Source: Chitinophagaceae bacterium
GTDB taxonomy: Bacteria; Bacteroidota; Bacteroidia; Chitinophagales; Chitinophagaceae
Assembly: GCA_023957575.1 (NCBI GenBank)
Contig: JAMLGU010000005.1
Span: 286,253-350,252, forward strand
DNA length: 64,000 nucleotides
Reading direction: 5' to 3'
In this document: positions 8,707 to 17,773 of the stretch, in pieces
Position numbering within the stretch: position 1 is the first letter of the stretch
How the letters are laid out: the number at the start of each line of letters is the position of its first letter
Program-made: the position numbers and the translations under genes
Notes under the pieces: model-generated
Database searches by the model: none
What the model saw: the letters and a program-made list of their open reading frames with translations, nothing else
Told to the model about the DNA's origin: nothing

Positions 8707-8901
8707 TTATTTGATTTCTTTGTGAACCGTTACTTTTTTAAGAATAGGGTTGTATTTTTTCAACTCCATCCTCTCAGGGTTATTCTTTTTGTTCTTAACG
8801 GTAATATAACGGCTGGTGCCGGGTTGACCGCTGTTTTTATGCTCGGTACACTCCATAATTACCTGAACCCTGTTTCCTTTTGCTTTTTTTCCGCCTGCCA
8901 T
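8707..8901 (-). CDS. rpmG: 50S ribosomal protein L33
   Basis: Large-subunit protein bL33 near the E site. The 64 residues start [20 protein letters not shown] and contain [23 protein letters not shown], the family core. Only one Cys remains (MECTE), so this is not the four-Cys zinc form. It follows rpmB with a 22-bp gap on the same strand, so the pair is co-transcribed. Confidence 0.96.
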   Translation of the reverse strand: MAGGKKAKGNRVQVIMECTEHKNSGQPGTSRYITVKNKKNNPERMELKKYNPILKKVTVHKEIK

Positions 8902-8923
8902 AATAAAATACTTTTAAAAACTT

Positions 8924-9160
8924 TTAGATTTTTTCTCCTTTTGCCCTTAATTCTTTTACTACAGAGTACAAACCATTTTTATTGATGGTACGCAATGCAT
9001 CCGTAGTCAATTTCAAAGTAATCCATTTATCTTCCTCGGCCAGGTAGAACCTCTTTTTTTGCAAATTAGGCAAAAAACGGCGTTTTGTCTTAATATTGGA
9101 GTGAGAAACCTTGTGGCCTCCCATCGGCGTTTTACCCGTAACCTGACATACTCTTGCCAT
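8924..9160 (-). CDS. rpmB: 50S ribosomal protein L28
   Basis: Large-subunit protein bL28. The 78 residues begin [22 protein letters not shown] and contain the [15 protein letters not shown] motif typical of the family. It is the first gene of the rpmB-rpmG-DUF4295-ftsY run, divergent from lpdA across a 198-bp AT-rich intergenic space that must hold promoters for both directions. Confidence 0.96.
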   Translation of the reverse strand: MARVCQVTGKTPMGGHKVSHSNIKTKRRFLPNLQKKRFYLAEEDKWITLKLTTDALRTINKNGLYSVVKELRAKGEKI

Positions 9161-9358
9161 AATAAAAAATTTTTGGAGTGCAAAGGTAAGGAATTCTATC
9201 TAAAATATTATAGATAATGCGAAAAAAAGTTTTTCTCAGCATTAAAATCAAAAATAATCTATTTATCCGCACAATTACAAACAATTGAATCAAAAAACTA
9301 TGGTTCATATTCCTTAAATTCGCATCCTAAGTAAAAAAATCAAATAAAAACAATTTTT

Positions 9359-10762
9359 ATGGTATATGATGTAGTTGTGCTCGGAAGTGGCCCGGGTGGT
9401 TATGTGGCAGCTATCAGGGCTTCGCAATTAGGACTAAAAACCGCAATTATCGAAAAAGAAAGCCTTGGCGGCATTTGTCTTAACTGGGGCTGTATCCCCA
9501 CCAAAGCGCTTCTGAAAAGCGCTCAGGTAGTAAATGACATCAAACATTCGGAGGAATACGGCATCGAAGCGCAGGGAAAACCCAATTTTGAAGCTATCGT
9601 AAAACGCAGTCGCGGCGTAGCCGAAAAAATGAGCAAAGGCGTTCAGTTTTTAATGCGTAAAAATAAGATAGATGTCATAATGGGCTATGGCGCACTAAAG
9701 GCAAAAGGTAAGGTGGAGGTGAAAGCAGCTGATGGCAAAACCCAGATTGTGGAAGGGAAACATATTATTGTGGCCACCGGAGGGCGCAGCCGCGAACTAC
9801 CTGCCATGAAAATAGATGGTAAAAAAATAATTGGCTATCGCGAAGCAATGGCGCTACCCCTGCAACCCAAAAGTATGATAATTGTGGGTAGCGGCGCCAT
9901 AGGAATAGAATTTGGCTATTTTTATAATAGTATGGGCACCAAAGTAACAGTAGTTGAATTTATGCCACGCATAGTGCCTGTGGAAGATGAAGACATCTCC
10001 AAAGAATTAGAAAAAAACTTGAAAAAACAGGGTATTGACATTATAACCGGTAGCGAAGTAACTGCCGTTGATACCTCTGGCGACGGCATTAAAGCAAAAG
10101 TAAAAACCGCGAGTGGAGAAGTTACATTAGAAGCCGATATCCTGTTGAGCGCAGTAGGAGTTTCCGCCAACATTGAAAATATCGGTTTGGAAACATTGGG
10201 CGTAAAAACCGATAGAGGAAAAATACTGGTAGATAAATATTATAAGACAAATGTAGATACCATTTACGCCATCGGCGACTGCGTTCCGGGGCAGGCGTTG
10301 GCACACGTAGCCAGCAAGGAGGCCATCATTTGCATAGAAGCCATTGCACACAAAGAAGGCAAATACAAAAACCAGCCCGAGGCGCTGGACTATGGCAATG
10401 TACCGGGCTGCACCTATTGCTCACCCGAAATTGCCAGCGTAGGATTTACCGAAAAGCAGGCAAAAGAGGCAGGGTATGAAGTGAAAGTGGGTAAGTTTCC
10501 ATTAAGCGCCAGTGGTAAAGCCAGCGCTGCGGGTCATACCGAAGGTTTTGTAAAAGTGATTTTCGATGCCAAATATGGCGAATGGTTAGGTACCCACATG
10601 ATTGGATACAACGTAACCGAAATGATCGCCGAAACCGTTGTGGCGCGTAAGTTAGAAACCACCTACCATGAAGTACTCAACAGTATTCACCCACACCCTA
10701 CCATTAGTGAAAGTGTGAAGGATGCTATTGAGGCAGCTTATGATGAAGCCATTCATCTGTAA
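9359..10762 (+). CDS. lpdA: Dihydrolipoyl dehydrogenase (E3)
   Basis: Flavoprotein that reoxidises dihydrolipoamide with NAD+ in pyruvate, 2-oxoglutarate, branched-chain and glycine-cleavage complexes. The FAD-binding GSGPGGYVAA starts at residue 9, the redox disulfide is C40-LNWG-C45, the NAD-binding GSGAIGIEFG is central, and the C-terminal catalytic HPHPT.SE motif is at 444-451. Length 467 is standard. No E1/E2 genes are adjacent, so the partner complex cannot be told from context. A strong terminator follows the stop. Confidence 0.96.
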   Translation: MVYDVVVLGSGPGGYVAAIRASQLGLKTAIIEKESLGGICLNWGCIPTKALLKSAQVVNDIKHSEEYGIEAQGKPNFEAIVKRSRGVAEKMSKGVQFLMRKNKIDVIMGYGALKAKGKVEVKAADGKTQIVEGKHIIVATGGRSRELPAMKIDGKKIIGYREAMALPLQPKSMIIVGSGAIGIEFGYFYNSMGTKVTVVEFMPRIVPVEDEDISKELEKNLKKQGIDIITGSEVTAVDTSGDGIKAKVKTASGEVTLEADILLSAVGVSANIENIGLETLGVKTDRGKILVDKYYKTNVDTIYAIGDCVPGQALAHVASKEAIICIEAIAHKEGKYKNQPEALDYGNVPGCTYCSPEIASVGFTEKQAKEAGYEVKVGKFPLSASGKASAAGHTEGFVKVIFDAKYGEWLGTHMIGYNVTEMIAETVVARKLETTYHEVLNSIHPHPTISESVKDAIEAAYDEAIHL

Positions 10763-10806
10763 ATTTTATTCAACAAGTACATTATATATAAATGTGTTAG
10801 TAATGA

Positions 10807-10836
10807 GAAAAGTCCCTGATATCAGGGACTTTTTTT
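10807..10836 (+). terminator. Rho-independent terminator of lpdA
   Basis: A perfect dyad AAAAGTCCCTGAT/ATCAGGGACTTTT runs straight into a T tract (to 10836). It lies 45 bp after the lpdA stop. The reverse strand also has T flanking, so it may act in both directions. Confidence 0.85.
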
Positions 10837-10930
10837 ATAGGTATCAACCTTTGATTAGCTTCAAGACTAATACCAATAATGGTTTAAAAAGATTTATGAC
10901 CCATTTTTGACCATCAACTCCGTTATTTTG

Positions 10931-13930
10931 TTATGGTGCCTCAATAAGTTTAATTTCTTCAGAAGTAAGTTCATACAGCTCATAAACTAATTGGTTTATT
11001 TTTTCTTCTACATATTCAATTCTGCTTTTTAGCTGGTCAATTTTTCCGGGCAATGTTTCGGTTTGCAGATCCTTATTGAGTTGCAAGAGTTGGTCAACGT
11101 ATTTGATGATTTCGGTTTGCAATGTTTTTGTTTCTATTTTTGGAATAGGGAACTGCAAAATGTCCCGTATCATAATTTGCGGAAAAGTATCATCATCACT
11201 TATCTGAAATCTTTTTCTGAAATACCAACCAATAAGTTTAGAATTAAGAATACCTAAAATGCTTTTATAAGTGTATTTCTTATCTTTCAGTTTTAATACA
11301 AAAAGCAATGTGTTACAATAGGAAGTTTCGGGAATATAAGTAGCTAACAGCGTTTTCCCTGTAATTTTTCTGATGAGTATTTTTTCATTCACAAAATTTT
11401 CAGGATTGCGTGGTGCTGCAAGCCATTCTCCGTATTTTATCCAATTATTATTTCTCCATAATAATTGATAACGACCTATATGTTTCCCGTCATAAAATGG
11501 CTGCCACGATTTATCAACTTTAGTTTCTGATGTGTATGGCTTTTCGTCTCTTATTTTTTCTGATTGTGCAGGTTCACCTTTACCAACTTCATAAGATTTT
11601 ATTCCTGAATACATTTCTGCAATATCATTTATAACACTTTTTCCTAATTCAATTTTGTTTAGTAATTCTCTTTCTGAGTTATCAATTTGAAGATTAAAGG
11701 CATTTTGCTCAAACCAATCTATGCTTTTTGCATAAAATTCTTTTTTCGGGTTTTCAACGGAAGAAATTATTTGCTTTTTACCAAAGGTTTTTATCCAAAT
11801 ATTTGCTTTATGATAACTATTTGTATAATCTGCTTTTTCTGTAATAAGAATAATCGTATCTACGGTTGCTCCCGGAAAAACATTTGAAGGTAGCCCAACA
11901 ATTTCATTTAATTTAGAATTACGAAGCAGCAGCTCTCTTGCAGGCTGTGTAAAACTCAGATTGAGCAATGTATCAGGAATAATAAATCCAAGAATCCCAT
12001 CTTCTTTGAGCAACTTTAATCCTTGCTCGATAAACATTAAGTAGCTTTCGCCACGCCATACAGAAGTTTGATAGCGATTTTTTAAATAATGTATTTCCGC
12101 ATCGCTGAACAAAGCGCCATAAGGTGGGTTGCCAATTACAATATCAAATCCGCTTGTATTATTTCCATATTTCATTTCTGGTTCGGAAACGATGTATTTA
12201 TTTAATAAATCATCGCTTTCATCTTTAAGTTTTTTTACTTTTTGAAATTGATTTCTAAAATCTTGATTTGCTGATGCCTTTTTAATGTTAAACACTTCAG
12301 GAAATGCCTTTTGCCATGAGAAGGGTTTTATTTTTCGTTCTTCGCCAAAATCCAGTTCATTGTCAAAATAATCCAAATCAATTAAGCTGTTTCCGCTTTT
12401 GATGTTGTTATCAAGCGTTGGCAAAATGCGGTCGTGAAAAAGTTTAGATTGCGCTTCGATTGTTTCTTTGGTTTCTCCTTCCATACACTTCAAAAGCAAG
12501 CTCAACTTTGTTACTTCAACAGCGTTGCTGTCCAAATCCACCCCATAAATATTGTTGAGCAATATGCGTTTCTTTTCGGCTGTAGTGAGTTCACCTGCTG
12601 GTGTCAAAACATCATTTTTTCTTCCTTTTGCAATTGTGGTGGATGTGCCTGTCGAAGCCCCGTTGTTAGTATAATAATCTTTGTGCCAGTCCAGTAAAAA
12701 CTGATAAGCGCCCAGCAGGAAACTACCGCTGCCGCAGGCAGGGTCGGCAATTTTGATCAGGCTTACCTCTTTGGGGGTTTTACTTTCTACTAATTTCCCT
12801 ACAGTATTTTTTACAATATAATCCACTATATATTGCGGCGTGTAGTAAACACCACCGGCTTTTCTCACTTCGGGTTTCTCTTCAATCTTAGCTCGTCCGC
12901 CGGCAGTAAGCGAAATTTGTTTGCCCAGAAATTGCTCATAAGCGCTGCCCAAAATTTCAACGCTCAACACCGAAAATTCATAAGGACAAACAGGGTAATA
13001 AAGTTCGGTAATGATGCTCTTGACTATCTTATTGTCAATGGCGATTTTATCGCTGATTTTTTCTTTCCGGAAATCAAACAAGCCCGAATTGTATTTTTGG
13101 TCGGCAAAGTGAAACCGTTCCAGAAGGTTTTGGTAATAATTGCCGAGTTTAACGGTATCCTGCAATTCTCCGTATCGCTCGGCGCTTCGGTCTTCGGCAA
13201 TGCGGAGAAAAACAATGCGGTCAATAATGTGCTGAACAACAAAATTTAGTTCTTCCTCGTCTATGTGTTTATTGCGCAAAGCGATGTTTAAGGCAAGTTC
13301 AATGCGCCATTTATCGAGCGATTGCAAAAATTCGTTATCGACAGTGGAAGTTCCTTTTTTGTTTTTGTCGTTTGTGATATATTTGTCAAAACTTCCTTTT
13401 AGCACTCGTTCTTTTGCGAATGTGTCCCAAATAAAATCGAACTCTTTTACATAATCAGCATACGTCAGGTATTTTATACGTCCGTTACTGGCTTTGTCTG
13501 TAGGCTTGGGTTTTGTGGTGCAATCATAAATGGCAAATTCTTCAAAATCGGTAATCACCGAAATAGGCATTTTGGCGCTCCATCCGTACCTGCGAATTTG
13601 ATAAGCAGGAGCTACTTCATCTTTAATTATTACGCTCGGTTTTTTGGCTTCCAGAAAAAAGAGACGTTTGCCGCCCACTAATCTGAAAGAATAATCAGGC
13701 GCTTTTGTCGCTCCGCCCACTTTTACACGGTCTTCGTGAATTACTTCGCGGTAACTTTCGGCATAGCCGTTTTCATTATCAATATCCCAACCAAGCGCTT
13801 TCCAAAACGGATCAATGAAATCACGCCTGGTTTGCATTTCGTTGTAGTCTGCTTTTCTATAAAATTCCTTTTGCTCTTCAAATCGTTCAACTAATGATTT
13901 GATCTTTTCAAGTGCCGCCTGTTTTTGCAT
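10931..13930 (-). CDS. Single-chain type IIG restriction-modification enzyme
   Basis: One polypeptide combining endonuclease, adenine-N6 methyltransferase and DNA recognition. Near the N-terminus, P78-D79 ... E94-A-K96 (APDYSF ... FLEAKK) fits a PD-(D/E)XK nuclease within an HsdR_N-like domain. The methyltransferase has motif I DPACGSGSFLLG near residue 398 and motif IV GNPPYG near 601, the Asn-Pro-Pro-Tyr of N6-adenine enzymes (Eco57I-type). The C-terminal third has features of target-recognition domains (NSKLIGWYFRKR, FPIPKI) and a terminal coiled-coil. No separate HsdS or HsdR is nearby, supporting the single-chain reading. A BREX PglX is a less likely alternative because no other BREX genes are present. 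It lies between lpdA and tRNA-Ala, a position consistent with acquisition as an island. Confidence 0.88.
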   Translation of the reverse strand: MQKQAALEKIKSLVERFEEQKEFYRKADYNEMQTRRDFIDPFWKALGWDIDNENGYAESYREVIHEDRVKVGGATKAPDYSFRLVGGKRLFFLEAKKPSVIIKDEVAPAYQIRRYGWSAKMPISVITDFEEFAIYDCTTKPKPTDKASNGRIKYLTYADYVKEFDFIWDTFAKERVLKGSFDKYITNDKNKKGTSTVDNEFLQSLDKWRIELALNIALRNKHIDEEELNFVVQHIIDRIVFLRIAEDRSAERYGELQDTVKLGNYYQNLLERFHFADQKYNSGLFDFRKEKISDKIAIDNKIVKSIITELYYPVCPYEFSVLSVEILGSAYEQFLGKQISLTAGGRAKIEEKPEVRKAGGVYYTPQYIVDYIVKNTVGKLVESKTPKEVSLIKIADPACGSGSFLLGAYQFLLDWHKDYYTNNGASTGTSTTIAKGRKNDVLTPAGELTTAEKKRILLNNIYGVDLDSNAVEVTKLSLLLKCMEGETKETIEAQSKLFHDRILPTLDNNIKSGNSLIDLDYFDNELDFGEERKIKPFSWQKAFPEVFNIKKASANQDFRNQFQKVKKLKDESDDLLNKYIVSEPEMKYGNNTSGFDIVIGNPPYGALFSDAEIHYLKNRYQTSVWRGESYLMFIEQGLKLLKEDGILGFIIPDTLLNLSFTQPARELLLRNSKLNEIVGLPSNVFPGATVDTIILITEKADYTNSYHKANIWIKTFGKKQIISSVENPKKEFYAKSIDWFEQNAFNLQIDNSERELLNKIELGKSVINDIAEMYSGIKSYEVGKGEPAQSEKIRDEKPYTSETKVDKSWQPFYDGKHIGRYQLLWRNNNWIKYGEWLAAPRNPENFVNEKILIRKITGKTLLATYIPETSYCNTLLFVLKLKDKKYTYKSILGILNSKLIGWYFRKRFQISDDDTFPQIMIRDILQFPIPKIETKTLQTEIIKYVDQLLQLNKDLQTETLPGKIDQLKSRIEYVEEKINQLVYELYELTSEEIKLIEAP

Positions 13931-14064
13931 TCGATATTCGATTTAAGGTGGCGCATGTTTTTGATCGTTTTATGTAAAATTTATAACAACCAACCGACCT
14001 TTGGCACTGCCACCGATAGCCAAATATAAACAAAAAAAGCAATCCGAAGATTGCCTTTGATGAG

Positions 14065-14138
<74 letters not shown>

Positions 14139-14270
14139 GACAGGGATGCAAAAGTAGGTGATTGCACTATCTTTACCAAACCAATAGAAATTTTTTCGGA
14201 TAAAAATCTGTCTGCTATTGAATGTAAGAACTTAATAAAGTAGGACGCAACGAAAAATCAACCACAGGCG

Positions 14271-14855
14271 CTAACTCCTAATTCTTTCTGCTAATGAATA
14301 AAGACGCCTTGCCAGAGCAGAATGACCTTTTGCTGCCTTCACAGGTTCGGGTCGCACGCTGTCGGCAGCAGTTCTCAACTTCCCGGCTATCTTATTCCCT
14401 GTATTCGAAACCATTTCGGAGGCCGATTGCAATAATCGGGGTTTTTCGTCGGGGAGTACGTCCTCCAAATCGGCATTACGAATAGAATCTGCCATCTGAT
14501 GCATGCCGGAAGTAATTTTGTCATTCAGTTGTGGTGCCACTATAAATTCAGACACTTTCTTTACTACCAAAGGCATTATCAGCCTCGGCAACCACCCTGC
14601 GTTTTTCAGTATCACCTTGTGAAGCAAAAAATTAGCCGCATTGGAAACACCATAGCTTATCAAAGGACTGGATGTTTTAACTGAAAGCAATTCGCTGGTC
14701 TTTCTGGTAATACCGGTAAATGGATTAAGTTCATCCTTAATTCCTTCAATCGAATTGCTGATATCAGCCTTACTATATTTGATATTGGTCCGCAGACGCT
14801 CCTTTTCGACCATCAAATCTTCATAAGAACTGATTTTTGGCCTAATCTCTGTCAT
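14271..14855 (-). CDS. Hypothetical protein of the YtxH/holin-like membrane cluster
   Basis: I do not recognise a named family. The 194 residues are mostly helical and amphipathic: the first 45 are charged, residues 55-125 contain moderately hydrophobic stretches (SYGVSNAANFLLHKVILK, WLPRLIMPLVVKKVSEFIV), and the tail is Lys/Arg/Ser-rich ending LARRLYSLAERIRS. It overlaps the 3' end of the holin-like gene by 14 bp, so the two are translated from one message, and a YtxH protein lies upstream. This organisation parallels the enterobacterial YqjD-YqjE-YqjK group of membrane-associated stress proteins, which suggests a similar inner-membrane or nucleoid/ribosome tethering role (inference). Confidence 0.6.
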   Translation of the reverse strand: MTEIRPKISSYEDLMVEKERLRTNIKYSKADISNSIEGIKDELNPFTGITRKTSELLSVKTSSPLISYGVSNAANFLLHKVILKNAGWLPRLIMPLVVKKVSEFIVAPQLNDKITSGMHQMADSIRNADLEDVLPDEKPRLLQSASEMVSNTGNKIAGKLRTAADSVRPEPVKAAKGHSALARRLYSLAERIRS

Positions 14856-15189
14856 ATATATTTTTTATTATAATATTACGAATCCAGGGTTGTATCACCT
14901 TACCTTTCAGAACTAAAATGATAATTAAAACCAATAGCAGGAAGCCTGCCACAATAAAAAATCCAAGCACCGGGCTTTCCAGTTGCTGCCCTATCCAGTA
15001 ACCGGCCCCAAAACCGGCAAAGAGGAATACAAAAAAACCCAGTGCGCAGATGATGGCATTAATAACAAAGGAAGAACCCAGTTTACTACCCTTGCTGACA
15101 GCATTCACCACTGTAAGGTCGTAGTAATTACGGGCAATTTCCTCCATATTGTCCATTACATTTTCTACATGATTTTTTATTTCAAACAT
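14842..15189 (-). CDS. Phage-holin-like / YqjE (DUF1469) family membrane protein
   Basis: 115 residues with two strong hydrophobic segments at about 43-67 and 74-94 separated by a short GYWIGQQLESP turn, flanked by charged ends. This is the layout of the actinobacteriophage-holin-III/YqjE (DUF1469) family, which despite the name is usually chromosomal and not lytic. It is followed by an overlapping hypothetical gene and preceded by a YtxH gene with a hairpin between them. The cluster looks housekeeping or stress-related, not prophage: no other phage genes are near. Confidence 0.75.
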   Translation of the reverse strand: MFEIKNHVENVMDNMEEIARNYYDLTVVNAVSKGSKLGSSFVINAIICALGFFVFLFAGFGAGYWIGQQLESPVLGFFIVAGFLLLVLIIILVLKGKVIQPWIRNIIIKNIYDRD

Positions 15190-15218
15190 AATTTTGAGTT
15201 TATTTATACAAAATAAAG

Positions 15219-15261
15219 AAAATCCGGTTAAAACCTACAATTGTACCTTTAACCGGATTTT
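15219..15261 (-). terminator. Hairpin between the YtxH gene and the holin-like gene
   Basis: Perfect 14-bp arms AAAATCCGGTTAAA and TTTAACCGGATTTT enclose a 15-base loop. On the minus strand it follows the YtxH stop by about 50 bp and is flanked by A/T runs on both sides, so it could terminate or attenuate read-through into the holin-like gene. Confidence 0.55.
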
Positions 15262-15311
15262 TTGAGAAATAAAGCGCAACGAGTAATTCGCTGCCAGAAT
15301 TCTTTTATTTA

Positions 15312-15596
15312 TTAGTTCACAAACTCATCTTTCAATTCAGAGATATGGCCTTCGGCCTTCCCTCTCAATTTGTCCATACGATGTTTTGCTTCCTTTGCTG
15401 CCTTGTGCGAGAAATCAGATAGTCTTTCTTTTCCTGACGCAATGACACTTCCCAAAGAATCTGCCCAGTCGTTGGTAGTATTTTTTATCTTTTTTCTTGT
15501 TTTTTTACCTTCTTCGGTATAAAATAACAGGCCAATTGCTACTCCGGCAGCTGCAGCGCCCAGAATTCCAAGGAGGATTTTGTCTCGATTTTTCAT
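15312..15596 (-). CDS. YtxH domain-containing protein
   Basis: A 94-residue protein with one N-terminal transmembrane segment (LLGILGAAAAGVAIGLLFYTEEG, residues about 7-29) and an amphipathic Lys/Ala-rich helical tail, which is the YtxH family pattern (general stress proteins in Bacillus, gas-vesicle-like by name only). The GLLFYTEEGKKTRKKI junction is characteristic. It heads the small membrane cluster with the holin-like and hypothetical genes. Function in this organism unknown. Confidence 0.85.
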   Translation of the reverse strand: MKNRDKILLGILGAAAAGVAIGLLFYTEEGKKTRKKIKNTTNDWADSLGSVIASGKERLSDFSHKAAKEAKHRMDKLRGKAEGHISELKDEFVN

Positions 15597-15711
15597 AAAT
15601 TCAAGTTTTTAATATGTGATTAAATAGTTTTTAAAACTTTCCTAAATATACACATTAAAAACCATACCAAAAAATAAAAATCTGACAAAATAAAATGCTA
15701 AAAATCAATGA

Positions 15712-17040
15712 TTAATCTCCCAGCTTTTCTACTTCTTTGTTCAGCCACCTTTTTACTGCTGCAGTAGTAACCGATTTTGGTCTTTCGAGTGGCATATTTA
15801 ATGCTCTGTCCCAGCACAAACTGGACAACACGCCCAAAGCGCGGCTTACAGCAAAAAGAACGGTATAATAATCATGCTCCACCATTCCATAGTGCATCAG
15901 CAATGCCCCGCTATGTGCATCCACGTTTGGCCAGGGGTTCTTTATTTTGCCCAATGACTGCAAGATAGGTGGCACTGTTTCGTAAATTCGCCAAATAATA
16001 TTTACAAATGGATCATCCGGCATGTGTTTTTTGCCAAAATCCATCTGAACCGCAAAACGGGGGTCTGTTTGCCTCAACACTGCGTGTCCGTATCCGGGAA
16101 CTACTTTACCTGATGCCAGTGTTTTCTTTACATACTCGGCTATCTGTTCCGATGAAGGCTCTTTGGTATTCAGTTCTTCCTGCATATCGTAAATCCACTT
16201 AATCACTTCCTGATTGGCCAGTCCGTGCAGAGGGCCTGCCAGTCCGTTCATACCGGAGGCATAGCTCAGATAAGGATCGCTCAATGCCGAACCCACCAAA
16301 TGGGTAGTATGAGCAGACACGTTTCCTCCTTCATGGTCGGCGTGGATAACCATATACAGCCTCATCAGTTCCTTAAATTCCTCATCATCATAACCGAGCA
16401 TGTGTGCAAAGTTGCCAGCCCAGTCGAGCAAACCATCGGGCTGAATGGCACGGCCATGTTTATATTTTCTTCTGTAAACATAAGCAGCAATATGCGGAAT
16501 ACGGGCAATCAGATCCAATGCATCTTCAAAAGTAGCTTCCCAGTATTCGCTTTTAGGCAAATCGCCTGCTGCGTATCTATTTGCAAAATGACTTTCGCCC
16601 TGCAATGCCATCACACCCACCACAAACATAGTCATCGGATGGGTTTCTTTGGGCAAGGCCCGCATTGTGTCAAAAACATACAAAGGTATGTGACTGCGGC
16701 GTTGCAATACCGAACTCAAATGCTCCACATCGTCTGCGGTGGGCATTTCGCCGGTAAGCATCAGATACACCAACCCTTCCGGAAGCGGCTCCGACCCACC
16801 TTTGACCTTTGGTAATTTGTCGCGTAGTTCATGTATTGTTTTGCGCCTGAATTTTATCCCCTCCTGAGCGTCCAACAAGGAGGTTTCGGTAACAAGGGCG
16901 GTCATTCCCCGCATCCCCTGATAAATTTGAGCCAATTTGGTTTGCTCAATCACAGTTTCTCCATGCTCTTTAATAATCTCTTTAATTTCCAAGGCAAGTA
17001 TATCAGCCTGCTCCTTAAATCTCCTTTTTAGTAAATCCAT
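15712..17040 (-). CDS. gltA: Citrate synthase, mitochondrial-like type
   Basis: Condenses oxaloacetate and acetyl-CoA at the entry of the TCA cycle. The 442 residues carry HADHEGGNVSAHTTHLVGSA, GLAGPLHGLANQEV with the catalytic His, GYGHAVLRQTDPR, and the catalytic Asp in NVDAHSG. The sequence, including LARIPHIAAYVYRRKY, is closer to eukaryotic mitochondrial citrate synthase than to the hexameric E. coli GltA, a type known in several Bacteroidota. A good promoter candidate lies just upstream and the gene appears monocistronic. Confidence 0.95.
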   Translation of the reverse strand: MDLLKRRFKEQADILALEIKEIIKEHGETVIEQTKLAQIYQGMRGMTALVTETSLLDAQEGIKFRRKTIHELRDKLPKVKGGSEPLPEGLVYLMLTGEMPTADDVEHLSSVLQRRSHIPLYVFDTMRALPKETHPMTMFVVGVMALQGESHFANRYAAGDLPKSEYWEATFEDALDLIARIPHIAAYVYRRKYKHGRAIQPDGLLDWAGNFAHMLGYDDEEFKELMRLYMVIHADHEGGNVSAHTTHLVGSALSDPYLSYASGMNGLAGPLHGLANQEVIKWIYDMQEELNTKEPSSEQIAEYVKKTLASGKVVPGYGHAVLRQTDPRFAVQMDFGKKHMPDDPFVNIIWRIYETVPPILQSLGKIKNPWPNVDAHSGALLMHYGMVEHDYYTVLFAVSRALGVLSSLCWDRALNMPLERPKSVTTAAVKRWLNKEVEKLGD

Positions 17041-17077
17041 ATTATTTTCTTCAATTTTTTATGGTGTATGAATGTGC

Positions 17078-17109
17078 TAAAGATAATTAATGATGGGTTT
17101 TTCAACAAA
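17078..17109 (-). promoter_or_regulatory. Candidate Bacteroidota promoter of citrate synthase
   Basis: On the minus strand TTTG (17106-17109), a 20-bp spacer, then TATCTTTA (17078-17085) matches the TTTG-N19/21-TAnnTTTG consensus in 11 of the informative 12 positions or nearly so. The -7 box ends 38 bp before the start codon. Confidence 0.6.
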
Positions 17110-17144
17110 TAAGTACCTGCTTTTTTAATATAATTCTTTTGGAA

Positions 17145-17699
17145 TCAGAAAAATTTCAATAATTCTTCAGGACAATCGGCCACTGTAATCCTTTCCATCG
17201 GATTTTCGTACAGAAATCCCTGTTCCTGCATCATCGTAAAATGTTCGAGCAGATGGTTGTAGAATCCATCAGTGTTTAATATGAAAATACCTTTATCGTG
17301 AATATTGAGATTGTTCCAGGTAATCATTTCAAAAAACTCGTCAAGCGTGCCATATCCGCCCGGTAAAATAATGGCAGCATCGCAAAGTTCATACATTTTC
17401 TTTTTGCGGGTGTGCATATCCTCCACTACCAATAACTCCGTAAGCCCTCTGTGCGACCTTTCTCTTTTGTCCAATATCTGCGGAATCACACCTGTTACAC
17501 AGCCTCCCTCCAGCAAAGCAGCATTGGCCAGCAAACCCATCAGCCCTACATTGCCGCCACCATAAACAATTTTTATATTTTTTTGAGCAATCAGTTTACC
17601 TAATAAAGCCGTCTGTTCGGAAAACCGGCCATTTTCTCCCGATTGCGACCCGCAAAATACCGCTACTGCATTTATCATCATAGTTTTTTCTTTATTCAT
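17145..17699 (-). CDS. LOG family (TIGR00730) nucleotide phosphoribohydrolase
   Basis: Rossmann-fold hydrolase that releases base from nucleoside 5'-monophosphates; the plant LOG branch activates cytokinins. The family signature PGGYGTLDEFFE is present together with VYGGGNVGLMG and CGSQSG near the start. Length 184 is usual. The ATG at 17699 is used; the internal MMINAV Met pair at residues 7-8 is an alternative. It is divergent from the symporter gene at 17774. The physiological substrate in bacteria is not settled. Confidence 0.88.
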   Translation of the reverse strand: MNKEKTMMINAVAVFCGSQSGENGRFSEQTALLGKLIAQKNIKIVYGGGNVGLMGLLANAALLEGGCVTGVIPQILDKRERSHRGLTELLVVEDMHTRKKKMYELCDAAIILPGGYGTLDEFFEMITWNNLNIHDKGIFILNTDGFYNHLLEHFTMMQEQGFLYENPMERITVADCPEELLKFF

Positions 17700-17773
17700 T
17701 GCAAAAGGAAAGTATTTTTTGTTACTTTTAAAAAATTTTTTAACGATTTACTCATTTTACCAAAAAAATAATC

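Noticed and set aside
10931..13930. BREX PglX or type I HsdM reading
   Set aside because: No other BREX genes and no HsdS/HsdR; the N-terminal PD-(D/E)XK residues favour type IIG.
14842..15189. Holin-like protein as evidence for a prophage
   Set aside because: No endolysin, structural, integrase or terminase genes are nearby; the family is chromosomal and the neighbours are a YtxH protein and citrate synthase.
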